Assembly: GCA_023131225.1 (NCBI GenBank)
Contig: JAGLZW010000025.1
Coordinates: 1 to 64,000, forward strand
Length of the DNA: 64,000 bases
Reading direction: 5' to 3'
Source of the DNA: Candidatus Bathyarchaeota archaeon
GTDB lineage: Archaea > Thermoproteota > Bathyarchaeia > Bathyarchaeales > SOJC01
In this document: in pieces, positions 52,897-61,307 of the stretch
Numbering within the stretch: the first letter of the stretch is position 1
Layout of the letters: the number at the start of each line of letters is the position of its first letter
Translations under genes and position numbers: made by a program
Notes under the pieces: model-generated
What the model was told of the DNA's origin: nothing
The model's input: only the letters and a program-made list of their open reading frames with translations
Database searches by the model: none

Positions 52897-53133
52897 TTGA
52901 AGAAAAACAAGAAGATAGCTCAAAAATTACGTGCATGCAAACGAAAAGCTAGGGAATTGTTGCTTGATGGGCCTATAAAGACCAACATATTATGGCACAG
53001 ACTTCACCAGTTTAGCGATGTTCGACAACGAGTCTTAGAGAATCTGCTTAATGAAGAGGTAATTAAGGTTGAATGGCGTTTAGATTCTTGGAGACCCATA
53101 TCATACTACAGACTCAAAGAAAAGACAAACTAA
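52897..53133 (+). CDS. Small winged-helix protein
   Basis: A 78-residue basic protein (TTG start at 52897; GGAGGTGG is 20 bases ahead, so an earlier non-standard start is possible). Helices KKNKKIAQKLRACKRKARELL, IKTNILWHRLHQFSDVRQRVLENL and wing IKVEWRLDSWRPISYYRL. It probably binds DNA at the element's control region. Third gene in a row with 51182 and 51575. Confidence 0.65.
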   Translation: MKKNKKIAQKLRACKRKARELLLDGPIKTNILWHRLHQFSDVRQRVLENLLNEEVIKVEWRLDSWRPISYYRLKEKTN

Positions 53134-53440
53134 ACTGAGTAACCCGTTAGGCGCTCAGATAACAACTTCAAAAGCGCAATACAACTGCCAATATACGTGA
53201 TTGGAATAGATCTTTAGGTTTCCACTTTCCGTGCGTGCCAAAACTTAACCTATATATCAACTAGACAGGCAACAGTATCGAAGAATCGCTACAAACATTC
53301 TGGGGACTTCATGGAAGGATTTCGGTTTTGTTCGATTCTCAGACAAGATTGAAATGTTGCTGTCATGCAATTTCTATTTTGGGTGATTGTGACGTCTGAA
53401 GAAGAGGATGAGTGGTTTTTCTGGTTTGAAGAGGAGACAG

Positions 53441-54319
53441 ATGAGGAGGATGAAGATGAAGAAGACGGTTGAGACCGATTTTGCCATTGATGATTTGAAA
53501 GCCATAAAGATCGCTGGCAAGTTGCTTGACCTTTTCTACAACCGCAAAGGCTTTTTTGAAGGCTATTCTATGCCTGAGTACATCTTACCTCGCAATCTAG
53601 AGGAAGGAAGTAGGGAGCACGCTCTCTTCCTGACTTACGTTATTTCTATTGACTACATGACTGACGCAGTGATGCTGTGGAAGAGGTCGAGAGGTACTTA
53701 CGAGCTTTATCCAGAAAGGTTTACTCCCAAAGAGATTTTGAAAGTTAGCCCAAGAACTGTTGAGATCCTCGTTAAGAACTTGGGAGCCAGATTTTATTCA
53801 AACGCTGCGAGAACATGGATCAAGATATCTAGGCTGCTTGTTGACAAATACGGTGGCGATCCAAGAAACATAACTAGAGAACCCTTGACGATCATGGAAA
53901 TTAAAAAGCGTCTTCAAGACTTTCCCTATCTTAGAGGTAACAAGTTGTCAAACTTCTACATTAGAGCGATGGGTGAAACAGGAGTCTTCAAAGTTGAGAA
54001 CCTTAATGAGCTTGATATTCCAGTTGACAAGCAGGTAGCTAGATTCACAATGTACACTGGGGTTCTCAGACTTCTGAGCGAGCAGTTTACAGGATGTGTA
54101 CATGAACCTCCATTAAGAGGTCTCATAGAAGAGGCTTGGAGAAATGCTGCCAGGAAATTGGGCACTCCTCCTTGGAAACTTGACGAGCCTATCTGGACAA
54201 TAGGATCGAAGCTGTGCAGTGGAAGAAAATGTGTAAAATGTCCTGTCGAAGATTTGTGTGTGAAAACTAAAGGAATAACGTTCAAAGAAAACACCGTCAT
54301 ATGGAGACGAGCTAGTTGA
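53441..54319 (+). CDS. Fe-S protein resembling HhH-GPD DNA glycosylases
   Basis: About 292 residues from ATG at 53441 (in-frame ATG codons also at 53408, 53450 and 53456). Mostly helical: KAIKIAGKLLDLFYNRKGF, ALFLTYVISIDYMTD, RLQDFPYLRGNKLSNFYIR. The C-terminus ends in CSGRKCVKCPVEDLC, a four-cysteine loop (C-x4-C-x2-C-x5-C) as in endonuclease III-type [4Fe-4S] proteins. The catalytic Lys/Asp pair of HhH-GPD enzymes could not be confirmed. A 27-residue acidic reading frame (GTG at 53389) overlaps its start in another frame. The next gene overlaps its stop by four bases. Confidence 0.6.
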   Translation: MRRMKMKKTVETDFAIDDLKAIKIAGKLLDLFYNRKGFFEGYSMPEYILPRNLEEGSREHALFLTYVISIDYMTDAVMLWKRSRGTYELYPERFTPKEILKVSPRTVEILVKNLGARFYSNAARTWIKISRLLVDKYGGDPRNITREPLTIMEIKKRLQDFPYLRGNKLSNFYIRAMGETGVFKVENLNELDIPVDKQVARFTMYTGVLRLLSEQFTGCVHEPPLRGLIEEAWRNAARKLGTPPWKLDEPIWTIGSKLCSGRKCVKCPVEDLCVKTKGITFKENTVIWRRAS

Positions 54320-54765
54320 AGACTCTAGGTTTGATTTCGTGCACTAAGTCAAAACAGAGTTATCTTTGTAAAGCTTCTGAGATGTATTCAGCTTCAGATT
54401 TGTTTAGGAAAGCGTACTCCTACGCCACTAAGAATTATGATTTTGTCGCCATCCTAAGTGCAAAGTATGGCTTACTATTTCCAGATGATAAAACAGAGCC
54501 ATACGACCTGACGTTAAATGTTATGAATTCTAATGAGAGGAAAGAATGGGCTGAAAGAGTCTCCAACCAGATGAAAAGTAGGCTAAGGCTACTGGATTTT
54601 GACAAAGTCTTCTTTCATGCTGGCAGGAAATATAGAGAACACCTTATTCTAAAATTGAGGGATATGGGTATCCTTTGTGAAGTTCCGTTGGAGCATCTTG
54701 GGATTGGCGAGCAGAAAGCTTGGTATAAAAAACATGACACGAATACATTTGACCAAGTACTTTGA
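54316..54765 (+). CDS. DUF6884-like protein
   Basis: A 149-residue protein, TTG start overlapping the previous stop (TTGA). It shows GLISCTKSKQSYLCKASEMYSASDLFRKAYSYA, then VAILSAKYGLLFPD and EPYDLTLNVM, the hallmark pattern of DUF6884. The fold is Rossmann-like; the Cys and Lys of SCTKSK could be catalytic. Members often accompany DNA- or RNA-base-modification genes, but I cannot prove a function. It is coupled to the Fe-S protein before it, so the two probably work on one nucleic-acid-related reaction. Confidence 0.65.
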   Translation: MKTLGLISCTKSKQSYLCKASEMYSASDLFRKAYSYATKNYDFVAILSAKYGLLFPDDKTEPYDLTLNVMNSNERKEWAERVSNQMKSRLRLLDFDKVFFHAGRKYREHLILKLRDMGILCEVPLEHLGIGEQKAWYKKHDTNTFDQVL

Positions 54766-54803
54766 GCTTGTATCTTGTAAAGAGCTCTCATAAAATCGGT
54801 GTG

Positions 54804-55961
54804 CTAACTATTTCCTGAAGCAAGAGCTTTTTCTTCATCCATGATTTGGAATTGGATTTCACAAAACGCCTCACAGATTTCAGGGACTAGATTTTGCATT
54901 GCTCTAATCGTAATTAGTCCCATCATTGTCGGTTTTGTTGATAGAAGGCAAGTTGTAATCTGGCATAAAGAAATAGCTGCACTTTGACCTGGGTCAGCTA
55001 ACCCAAAATTGCTTGGTCCAGCCAGAAGCAATTCCCTTTTGGATCTGTCCTGAATTAATCCAAGCTTGAACAATATTCCTTTTGGTCCAGAATGGATATT
55101 GTAACAAGCCATATTGTAATATGGTCGAAGCTTATCAAGCTTAACATGTTTCTCGATTTCCGTAAAACTCCTCTTCTTCAGAATTTTCTTTGATATCCAT
55201 CCATAAGGATATTCTTGTCTGAAATCTTTTCCATAGATTTTGCAGATGCTCGCGCGAGCCTTTTTGATTTCTGCCAATTCTTTCTCACTTAATGGCTCAT
55301 ACCCCAGTTCACGACAGTGTTTTTGATATGCAAGAGCTTGTCGATAGCTCACGATGATCTCATATTGGAGAAAACGTTTCGCGGCATCTTGTCCGTGCTC
55401 CCAAATAAAGAAGGAGACACATGCGATTTCATGGAGCGTTCTCCATCGAGCATAGGCGCCATCAGCAAAACCGTGTTTTAGTAGAGAAAGTATTTCAGAT
55501 CCGATCTGGCAACCTCGTGCGTGTAGTCTTGTTAATACATCAAACTTGTAGTTGTTGGTTTTGGATGCTTCATCTCTATACTCTTTGTTGAATTCTGCTC
55601 CTGCTTCTAAGGCAATAACCAAGAATGTTTCTAACAAGTCAATGGGCTTTTTCCATCTTTGGAAGAGACGCTTTTCGAATCCTTGCCCGTATCTTCTTCT
55701 TTCCTTAAGCATCTGGGAGCTTTTTGATTTCAGTTCCTTCAATAGAACATCTGCAGATTCAGGTATAGTTTTGGAAATGACTTCTTGTACTACTTCAGGT
55801 ATTTTGTTAGCAGGTATTTTTTTGCCAGAATCCTTCAGCGCTTGTAGAACCAAATGCCAAAACCAGTCGTCTTGATACATGTCAACAACTTGGGCGAAAC
55901 ATCTTTTAAAGCGTGCTGTATAAGCGCAGAAGAGCGAAACGCGTATACCCTTATTCGGCAA
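54804..55961 (-). CDS. DUF5677-like protein
   Basis: A 385-residue helical protein. Central block YKFDVLTRLHARGCQIGSEIL, then GFADGAYARWRTLHEIACVSFFIWEHG and later YYNMACYNIHSGPKGI match the DUF5677 pattern, in which conserved Arg, His and Glu cluster like a HEPN-type site. The start may be the internal ATG at 55880 (MYQDDWFW), since the first 27 residues are unlike the family. It is oriented against its neighbours on the right and left. It may be a defence or stress RNase, but this is inference. Confidence 0.65.
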   Translation of the reverse strand: MPNKGIRVSLFCAYTARFKRCFAQVVDMYQDDWFWHLVLQALKDSGKKIPANKIPEVVQEVISKTIPESADVLLKELKSKSSQMLKERRRYGQGFEKRLFQRWKKPIDLLETFLVIALEAGAEFNKEYRDEASKTNNYKFDVLTRLHARGCQIGSEILSLLKHGFADGAYARWRTLHEIACVSFFIWEHGQDAAKRFLQYEIIVSYRQALAYQKHCRELGYEPLSEKELAEIKKARASICKIYGKDFRQEYPYGWISKKILKKRSFTEIEKHVKLDKLRPYYNMACYNIHSGPKGILFKLGLIQDRSKRELLLAGPSNFGLADPGQSAAISLCQITTCLLSTKPTMMGLITIRAMQNLVPEICEAFCEIQFQIMDEEKALASGNS

Positions 55962-56077
55962 GATTTATGCTGGTGTTCTCCGCCATGCGCGCGCGCTTGG
56001 AGTAAGACTTTAATGGTCAATAATTGTATCGATTATTTTAGAAGAATCGAATAACTGAAATATATGGGCCGTCCAAA

Positions 56078-56488
56078 ATGATCAGAAACTATGAATCGTT
56101 GGTTAATAAGCTTGCAAATATCAAATCTTATGTTGAGTTCCATCCATGTATGCTGCCAAAGGGGGTTTCCAGATATGAATTGATAAATTTTTTTGAATTT
56201 TTGTCTCCGATAATGTTAATACTACATGGTTCCACTATTTCGAGTGCGAAGTTTTCGATGAAAAAAAGCAGCGATTTGGATATAGTATGCGTATCTTCAA
56301 AAGCAGCTTTCTGGCCTTTGGAGCAATTGTATAAAAGAGTGAAAGAAAATCTTGAGAATGAAGACATCAAAATTGACGTATCAATCATAACTTATAATGA
56401 ATTAATATCAATAATAGAGGGCGAGTCTTCTTTGAGCACTTCATTCAGGCATGGCTTTTCATTATTGTATCAGAAGGGAAGAGGATGA
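56078..56488 (+). CDS. Nucleotidyltransferase-fold protein (MNT-like)
   Basis: A 136-residue protein. The polymerase-beta-like core is LHGSTISSAKFSMKKSSDLDIVCV: Gly-Ser, then SDLDI with the two metal-binding Asp (about 63-65), and a third acidic strand DIKIDVSIITYNEL. The domain is minimal like the antitoxin MntA, which adds AMP to its HEPN partner. Its stop overlaps the ATG of the next gene by four bases, so the two are made together. Confidence 0.8.
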   Translation: MIRNYESLVNKLANIKSYVEFHPCMLPKGVSRYELINFFEFLSPIMLILHGSTISSAKFSMKKSSDLDIVCVSSKAAFWPLEQLYKRVKENLENEDIKIDVSIITYNELISIIEGESSLSTSFRHGFSLLYQKGRG

Positions 56489-57867
56489 ACTATTCAGATC
56501 TAACTAATTATTGGATAACAAAACATAACGAAAATTACTACAAGTATATGAAAAGCATCAAAGAGCCAAGATATGGCGTGAAGACTTTCTTTTTGAATTC
56601 TTATTATCTCTTTAGAACTCTGGGGAAAGAATGGGAAAATTATCTAGAAAGATATCCGAATCTTTTCAAAAGAGATCCAGCAAATGATTACTATAAGTAT
56701 CGTGATCCTACCGAAAGAGGCAATGAAAGACAAAATTCATTAGAGTGGACAACAGCGTTCGAAATAGTTGCAGAGTTTGGTTTTCCTCATAATGAATCCG
56801 CGAAAGAAGATTTTCTAATGTATTCTACAAGTTTCTTGGGAAAGGCTATGAGATCACCAAATGCACGGTGGGTAGATTTTATGTTAGCCTCCGCTGTTGC
56901 ACATTTACCTAACCAATATGTTGATGTTAAAGAGTGGTTTCCTTCTCAATTGGAAAAATATGTTCAAAATGGAGATTTAAGTCCTCATCAATTAATGATA
57001 TATCTCAAGGCGTTAAGGCAATATGAAGGGCATGGCGAATTACGTGCCAGAATTGTCTCAAAATTGCTGAATTGGATCCGAAATCCAGTTGAAAACTACG
57101 CGCGCAGACAGATTCTTATTTGGGCTCGGCTGATTACAAGAATGCAATGGTTGGAAGATCTCGCAGAATCAGAAATCAAAGAAATGATAGCAAATCACTT
57201 CATTCTTGCCCTCAATAGTGTAAACTACATCGATTGGTTATACTCTCCTATGATCCTTGAGGCCTGTTTCATATGTGCGGACGGAACAAAAAAGGACAAT
57301 ATCCAGAGTGTATTGGGAAGGAATTTGACACCTTCCGCCTTTTTCAAATTTCAGGAATTGTTTCCGTTTTTGAATCCAAAGGATAACGCTCTTGAGGTTC
57401 AGAGTTATGTGACCAAAATAAAAGAAAAATGCAAACCAAGTGTGTCTGAAGAGGAGTGTAGAGATTGTATGAAAAATAAGCAAGGAGATTGTTGGATTAG
57501 AATTCTTGCGAAACTAACAAATACTGAACCAAAACTGCATTCTGGATATGAGATAGCAGATAAAGTAATCTATTCGCTGCAACAGGGCGTATATATCGTT
57601 ATAAAGTCAGATCCTATTTCAAGGCAAAGGGGTGAAGGAGATGTACTATACCGCCAGTGCGGGTCACTATTTTCTATTGACTATGCATTAGTACTCTATT
57701 TGAATCCGTGTGAAACAGCTCCTTTTGTTATCGAAGAGATTAGAAGAGCAGCATCAAATAGCGCAAAGAATCCTCGATTTGAGGTAATTGACCAAAAATA
57801 TATTCGTCAAATGTACAAGGAATATTTAAGAAGAGAAGAAACGAACCAGAAATATGGGTCATTCTAG
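56485..57867 (+). CDS. Large unknown partner of the nucleotidyltransferase
   Basis: A 460-residue protein. Residues 1-290 look like an alpha-solenoid or helical repeat (YYKYMKSIKEPRYGVKTFFL, WVDFMLASAVAHLPNQYVD, LLNWIRNPVENYARRQILIW). Then CRDCMKNKQGDC, a three-cysteine knuckle (about 329-340), and a C-terminal alpha/beta part with GYEIADKVIYSLQQGVYIVIK and YRQCGSLFSIDYALVLYL. The last part could be a nuclease-like core, but no PD-(D/E)XK or HEPN signature is certain. It is translationally coupled to the NTase gene. Confidence 0.6.
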   Translation: MNYSDLTNYWITKHNENYYKYMKSIKEPRYGVKTFFLNSYYLFRTLGKEWENYLERYPNLFKRDPANDYYKYRDPTERGNERQNSLEWTTAFEIVAEFGFPHNESAKEDFLMYSTSFLGKAMRSPNARWVDFMLASAVAHLPNQYVDVKEWFPSQLEKYVQNGDLSPHQLMIYLKALRQYEGHGELRARIVSKLLNWIRNPVENYARRQILIWARLITRMQWLEDLAESEIKEMIANHFILALNSVNYIDWLYSPMILEACFICADGTKKDNIQSVLGRNLTPSAFFKFQELFPFLNPKDNALEVQSYVTKIKEKCKPSVSEEECRDCMKNKQGDCWIRILAKLTNTEPKLHSGYEIADKVIYSLQQGVYIVIKSDPISRQRGEGDVLYRQCGSLFSIDYALVLYLNPCETAPFVIEEIRRAASNSAKNPRFEVIDQKYIRQMYKEYLRREETNQKYGSF

Positions 57868-57961
57868 CGTGCACACATGTGCGGTGAGTTTAAGTCTTTT
57901 TAGCGATTTCATGCCATGTATTATGGGGAAACAGAACTTGGATAACATGAGCTTATGACTT

Positions 57962-58078
57962 TTATGTCAATACCTTCAAGTTTGCTTTGTCATATATTCT
58001 CTTCAGTCTTTGCTGTCCTTTTCCTGTGTAGTGCTTTGCAAGAACATTTCTTGGAGCTCTTCTTTAAGATATCTACAG
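57962..58078 (-). pseudogene. Decayed integrase C-terminus
   Basis: The minus strand reads RAPRNVLAKHYTGKGQQRLKR and IYDKANLKVLT, then TAA at 57962. The whole integrase at 59833 ends GRAPKNVLARHYTGNGLERL-KRIYDKAGFKVLS, so about 24 of 34 residues agree, including the catalytic Tyr. A stop codon lies just before the conserved part and nothing else of the gene remains. It is the last piece of an older, related integrase. Confidence 0.75.
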
Positions 58079-58165
58079 ATGCGTACGCATATGACGTAGC
58101 GTCAAGTGGAAGATTCTTTCAGAAAAGATAATAGTTTCTAAGACATATTGTATTTGGGAGAAAAA

Positions 58166-59818
58166 GTGAGACAAGCAACTGCAACGGTCATGGTGGTTTT
58201 GCTTCTGATTGGCATGATAACCTTTGCATTCAAGGTTATGGCCCACTCACCTGAGCCTAAGCGAGCACGCGGTTACTATCCGTTCGAACTAACCTTTAGG
58301 AGAGACCTGGGGAACTTGACTGATTCGACTCCAGAAATCGAAGAACTCTACATCAAAAGCTACTTAGATATGACACCAATCGCCTTGTGGGCATTCGTCA
58401 AATTCAACTATACTCAAGGGCTTTCAGATTTGGAAAAGATAGCCTTACAGGACAATGTGCAAGATGAGTTGGAATCAAAATGGTACATCAACTTCGTTGA
58501 ACGAAACTATGCCATATGGATTCCTGAGGATCCTCCTCCGTGGCCTGGATTTGAAATCGGAGCTCTGAACGTGAGATTTGTCAGCGTGTTTCCAGTCTAC
58601 ACCATCAATTCAACTCTAGGCTACAAAACGATTCAAGAGGCAATAAACGCAAACGAAACCCTGGAAGGACACACAATCTTCGTATCTTCAGGAACATACT
58701 ATGAAAATGTAGAACTAAACAAATCTGTTTCGTTGATGGGAGAAGATAGAGAAACAACCATAATCGATGGAAATGGAACCTTGAGTGTCCTTAAGGTAGT
58801 GGCAGATAATGTCAATGTCACGAATTTCACCTTAAGGAACGGTGAAGTCGATGGTATATTTGTGGAGAACGCAAGTCATTGCCATCTGAAGAACAATATA
58901 ATAGACGAAGTTGCATGGGGGATTGTTTTAGAAAACTCCAACTTCACTGAGGTCTCTAACAACAACATAACTGGTTGTCCTTGGGTTGGAATCTCCCTTG
59001 AATCGTCTAACCACAACATTATCTCTCGAAATAACATAACAGATAATTGGTCGGGAATTGAGTTATGGCGGTCGAGTTACAATAACGTATCTGGCAACCA
59101 TTTAGCCGAAAACGAGGCAAGCATACTTTACGCGTATTCTGACTACAACACTTTTTCTGAAAATAACATAGAAAATACTGATTCGATCGGCATCGGCAGC
59201 GGTACTTCAGACTACAACAACGTATTTGGCAATAATATAACAGCATTTAACGGTATCTGGCTCGACTCTTCATATGGTAACAATATTTCTGGAAACAAAA
59301 TTACAGGCGAAAATACCGGCATATACTTGGGTTTTAGTGATGGCAACAGCGTTTCCGCAAACCACGTAATAGAAAACAATGAAGGGATGAGCATCTATGA
59401 ATCTTATTACAACGACATTTATCACAACAACTTCATAAACAACAAGATTCAAGTCGACACGAGTTATTCGGTCAATACTTGGGATGATGGCTACCCTTCG
59501 GGTGGCAACTTTTGGAGCAACTATAATGGCAATGACTTGGACCATGATGGTATAGGAGATATCCCTTTTGTAATTGATGTGAACAATACAGACCACTATC
59601 CTCTAATGAAGCCTCTCTTGTGGTGGAACCTTGCAGACGTTAACTATGACTTCAAAGTTGACATTTATGATGTTGTTTTGGCTTGCAGTGCCTATACTTC
59701 TACTCCTTCAGATCCTCACTGGAACCCGCATTGCGACATAGCTGAACCATATGGAATCATAGACATATTCGACATAGTCATGATAGCTGGAAGCTATGGA
59801 GAAGAATACAATCCATAA
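58166..59818 (+). CDS. Secreted right-handed beta-helix (NosD-like) protein with dockerin
   Basis: A 550-residue extracellular protein. GTG at 58166 after GGGAG is chosen; an in-frame TTG lies at 58148. Signal peptide with MVVLLLIGMITFAF. A helical/beta N-terminal region follows (about 25-150), then a parallel beta-helix (about 155-450) with YKTIQEAINAN, TYYENVELNKSVSLMGED and many NN-I/NIT-G rungs (SNNNITGCPWVGISLESSNHN is typical), as in NosD/PbH1 proteins. The C-terminus has two dockerin-like halves: DVNYDFKVDIYDVV and a weaker IIDIFDIVMIAGSYG. It resembles the 28000 protein's tail. It lies between a dead and a complete integrase gene, so it may be host DNA caught between insertions. Confidence 0.8.
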   Translation: MRQATATVMVVLLLIGMITFAFKVMAHSPEPKRARGYYPFELTFRRDLGNLTDSTPEIEELYIKSYLDMTPIALWAFVKFNYTQGLSDLEKIALQDNVQDELESKWYINFVERNYAIWIPEDPPPWPGFEIGALNVRFVSVFPVYTINSTLGYKTIQEAINANETLEGHTIFVSSGTYYENVELNKSVSLMGEDRETTIIDGNGTLSVLKVVADNVNVTNFTLRNGEVDGIFVENASHCHLKNNIIDEVAWGIVLENSNFTEVSNNNITGCPWVGISLESSNHNIISRNNITDNWSGIELWRSSYNNVSGNHLAENEASILYAYSDYNTFSENNIENTDSIGIGSGTSDYNNVFGNNITAFNGIWLDSSYGNNISGNKITGENTGIYLGFSDGNSVSANHVIENNEGMSIYESYYNDIYHNNFINNKIQVDTSYSVNTWDDGYPSGGNFWSNYNGNDLDHDGIGDIPFVIDVNNTDHYPLMKPLLWWNLADVNYDFKVDIYDVVLACSAYTSTPSDPHWNPHCDIAEPYGIIDIFDIVMIAGSYGEEYNP

Positions 59819-59832
59819 GACATCAAATCCTC

Positions 59833-60888
59833 TCAACTAAGAACTTTAAAGCCAGCTTTATCATATATCCGTTTTAGTCTCTCAAGACCATTTCCAGTGT
59901 AATGCCTAGCTAACACATTCTTTGGTGCTCTTCCTTGAAAGACGTCTACAAATCTGTCTGGCACCATCAACTCGCCAAGCATAGTTGAATGCCACTTACG
60001 CAGCACTTGAGGTCTTATTCTACAATCAGCTGCTTCACTTGCTTTTTGCCATATCTGTCTGAATTGTCTGTGACCAATCCTGAATAATCTGCTGTTGTCA
60101 TCATTCCTTGAAGCAAGATACTTCTGCAGATACTTCTCGCACTCTTCATTGTAGAATGTTACGCCAGCTCTCTTCGTCCTCGTGTCATGCTTGGCTTTGA
60201 CACATCGTAAGTCGAAGTGCACATCATCTTTTGACAAGTTAAGAGCCTCAGAGCGTCTCAAGCCAGTTGTCGCAAAGAACAGGTAGATTGCTTTCTCCTT
60301 GTCAGTGTCTAATGCTTCGAATCCCTTCTTTAACTGTTCCTTGGTTGGGAGATGTTGCTCATAATTCTCTGGAACATAAGTGTGCTTCAAGCTATTCAGC
60401 AAGTCTATTCTCTGTAGGTATCTTCCGATGAACGCTTTCAACGCGTCGATTATGTTGTTGTAGGTTCTTGGAGCTTTGTCAACGTACAATTTCAGAAACT
60501 CTCTGACAGCCATTCTCGATACTTTGCCAACTGAAAGCTTCAAGAAACGCTTGGCAACATTCTTGTAGTCTTTGCTAACTTCCTTCGACAATCTCTCTTC
60601 GACTTTGAGGTATTCCCAGAAGTCAGTTACAATCTTATCAATATCATCTATAATCAAAGAATTGTCTTGGATGCACTGGGCTCTGGACCCACTGACGAGA
60701 GTTCGAATCTCTCCCGGGCTACCAACCACACACTTCTCACACATATTTGAAGAGTAGATGCTCTGAAAACTGTTAATCAGCTGTTTCAAGTGGTTTTCAC
60801 ACGTCTTAGAAAGATTGAAGCCTAATTCACGTGTTTTTTTGACTATTTCATCGTCAAGATAGAGGACGACATTTCTTTTGTGCGTCAT
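59833..60888 (-). CDS. SSV-type tyrosine integrase containing a tRNA-derived att site
   Basis: A 351-residue recombinase. ATG at 60888 is chosen because the left fragment starts at the equivalent site; the frame extends to 61014 without domain. Residues 1-45: RHH-like (VVLYLDDEIVKKTREL). Residues 52-72 are encoded by the antisense of tRNA-Gln. Then core-binding domain (about 80-160), and catalytic Arg211 in TTGLRRSEAL, Arg297 in PQVLRKWHSTM (a Gln stands where His is usual) and Tyr330 in LARHYTG. In SSV-type elements the attP lies inside the integrase gene and integration breaks it. Being whole here means that a second att-adjacent copy follows (tandem or excised state). Confidence 0.9.
   Translation of the reverse strand: MTHKRNVVLYLDDEIVKKTRELGFNLSKTCENHLKQLINSFQSIYSSNMCEKCVVGSPGEIRTLVSGSRAQCIQDNSLIIDDIDKIVTDFWEYLKVEERLSKEVSKDYKNVAKRFLKLSVGKVSRMAVREFLKLYVDKAPRTYNNIIDALKAFIGRYLQRIDLLNSLKHTYVPENYEQHLPTKEQLKKGFEALDTDKEKAIYLFFATTGLRRSEALNLSKDDVHFDLRCVKAKHDTRTKRAGVTFYNEECEKYLQKYLASRNDDNSRLFRIGHRQFRQIWQKASEAADCRIRPQVLRKWHSTMLGELMVPDRFVDVFQGRAPKNVLARHYTGNGLERLKRIYDKAGFKVLS
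60672..60724 (+). pseudogene. tRNA-Gln(CTG) 3' part inside the integrase gene; right att site
   Basis: Anticodon loop CTCTGGA, T-arm GAGAG-TTCGAAT-CTCTC (perfect), acceptor CCGGGCT-A-CCA. No 5' half: the bases before it are integrase coding sequence. From 60681 on it matches the left copy at 42573 with about 15 differences in 208 bases and no gap, at a constant offset of 18108. Confidence 0.85.
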
Positions 60889-61307
60889 TTTGCATTCGCA
60901 ACCTCTTGCGCACGAGGGGATCACAGGTTCGATGTTATAACTTTGATGCATGATCACTGATTGTATATGCGCGCATAAGTTTCTTAGGAACACCGTAAAC
61001 GTATTGCTACCCAAGAATTAGCGATCGCAATAATAGAGAAAAAAAGAAGTCTCAAAATAATGTAGATCTTGTCATCCCTTTTTTTTGGGTGGAAGCTTGC
61101 TTGCCGTATCGGCTAGCATCGTACGTCACTTGACGGTACAATGCTAATATTTCCTTTGTCGCATATAGTATCGGATAGAAATGAAAGCGGTAAATACGCG
61201 AAAACTGGTTTTTAAGAGAAATACGTGGAATATGGGGAACGAGCAAGAATTCGTCCAATACTGTAAGCATAGCCTTATGACGCCACACAGCTGGAAGAGG
61301 AGCTAGC
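60889..61307. other. Intergenic region with repeat copy and hairpin
   Basis: From 60902 to 60950 the sequence matches that after the left integrase fragment (42794-42843): a GTTATAA-containing stretch. Then ATGCGCGCAT at 60966. Further right, 61114-61146 forms an imperfect hairpin (AGCATCGTACGTCA against TGACGGTACAATGCT), followed by the promoter area of the gene at 61308. No gene called. Confidence 0.5.
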
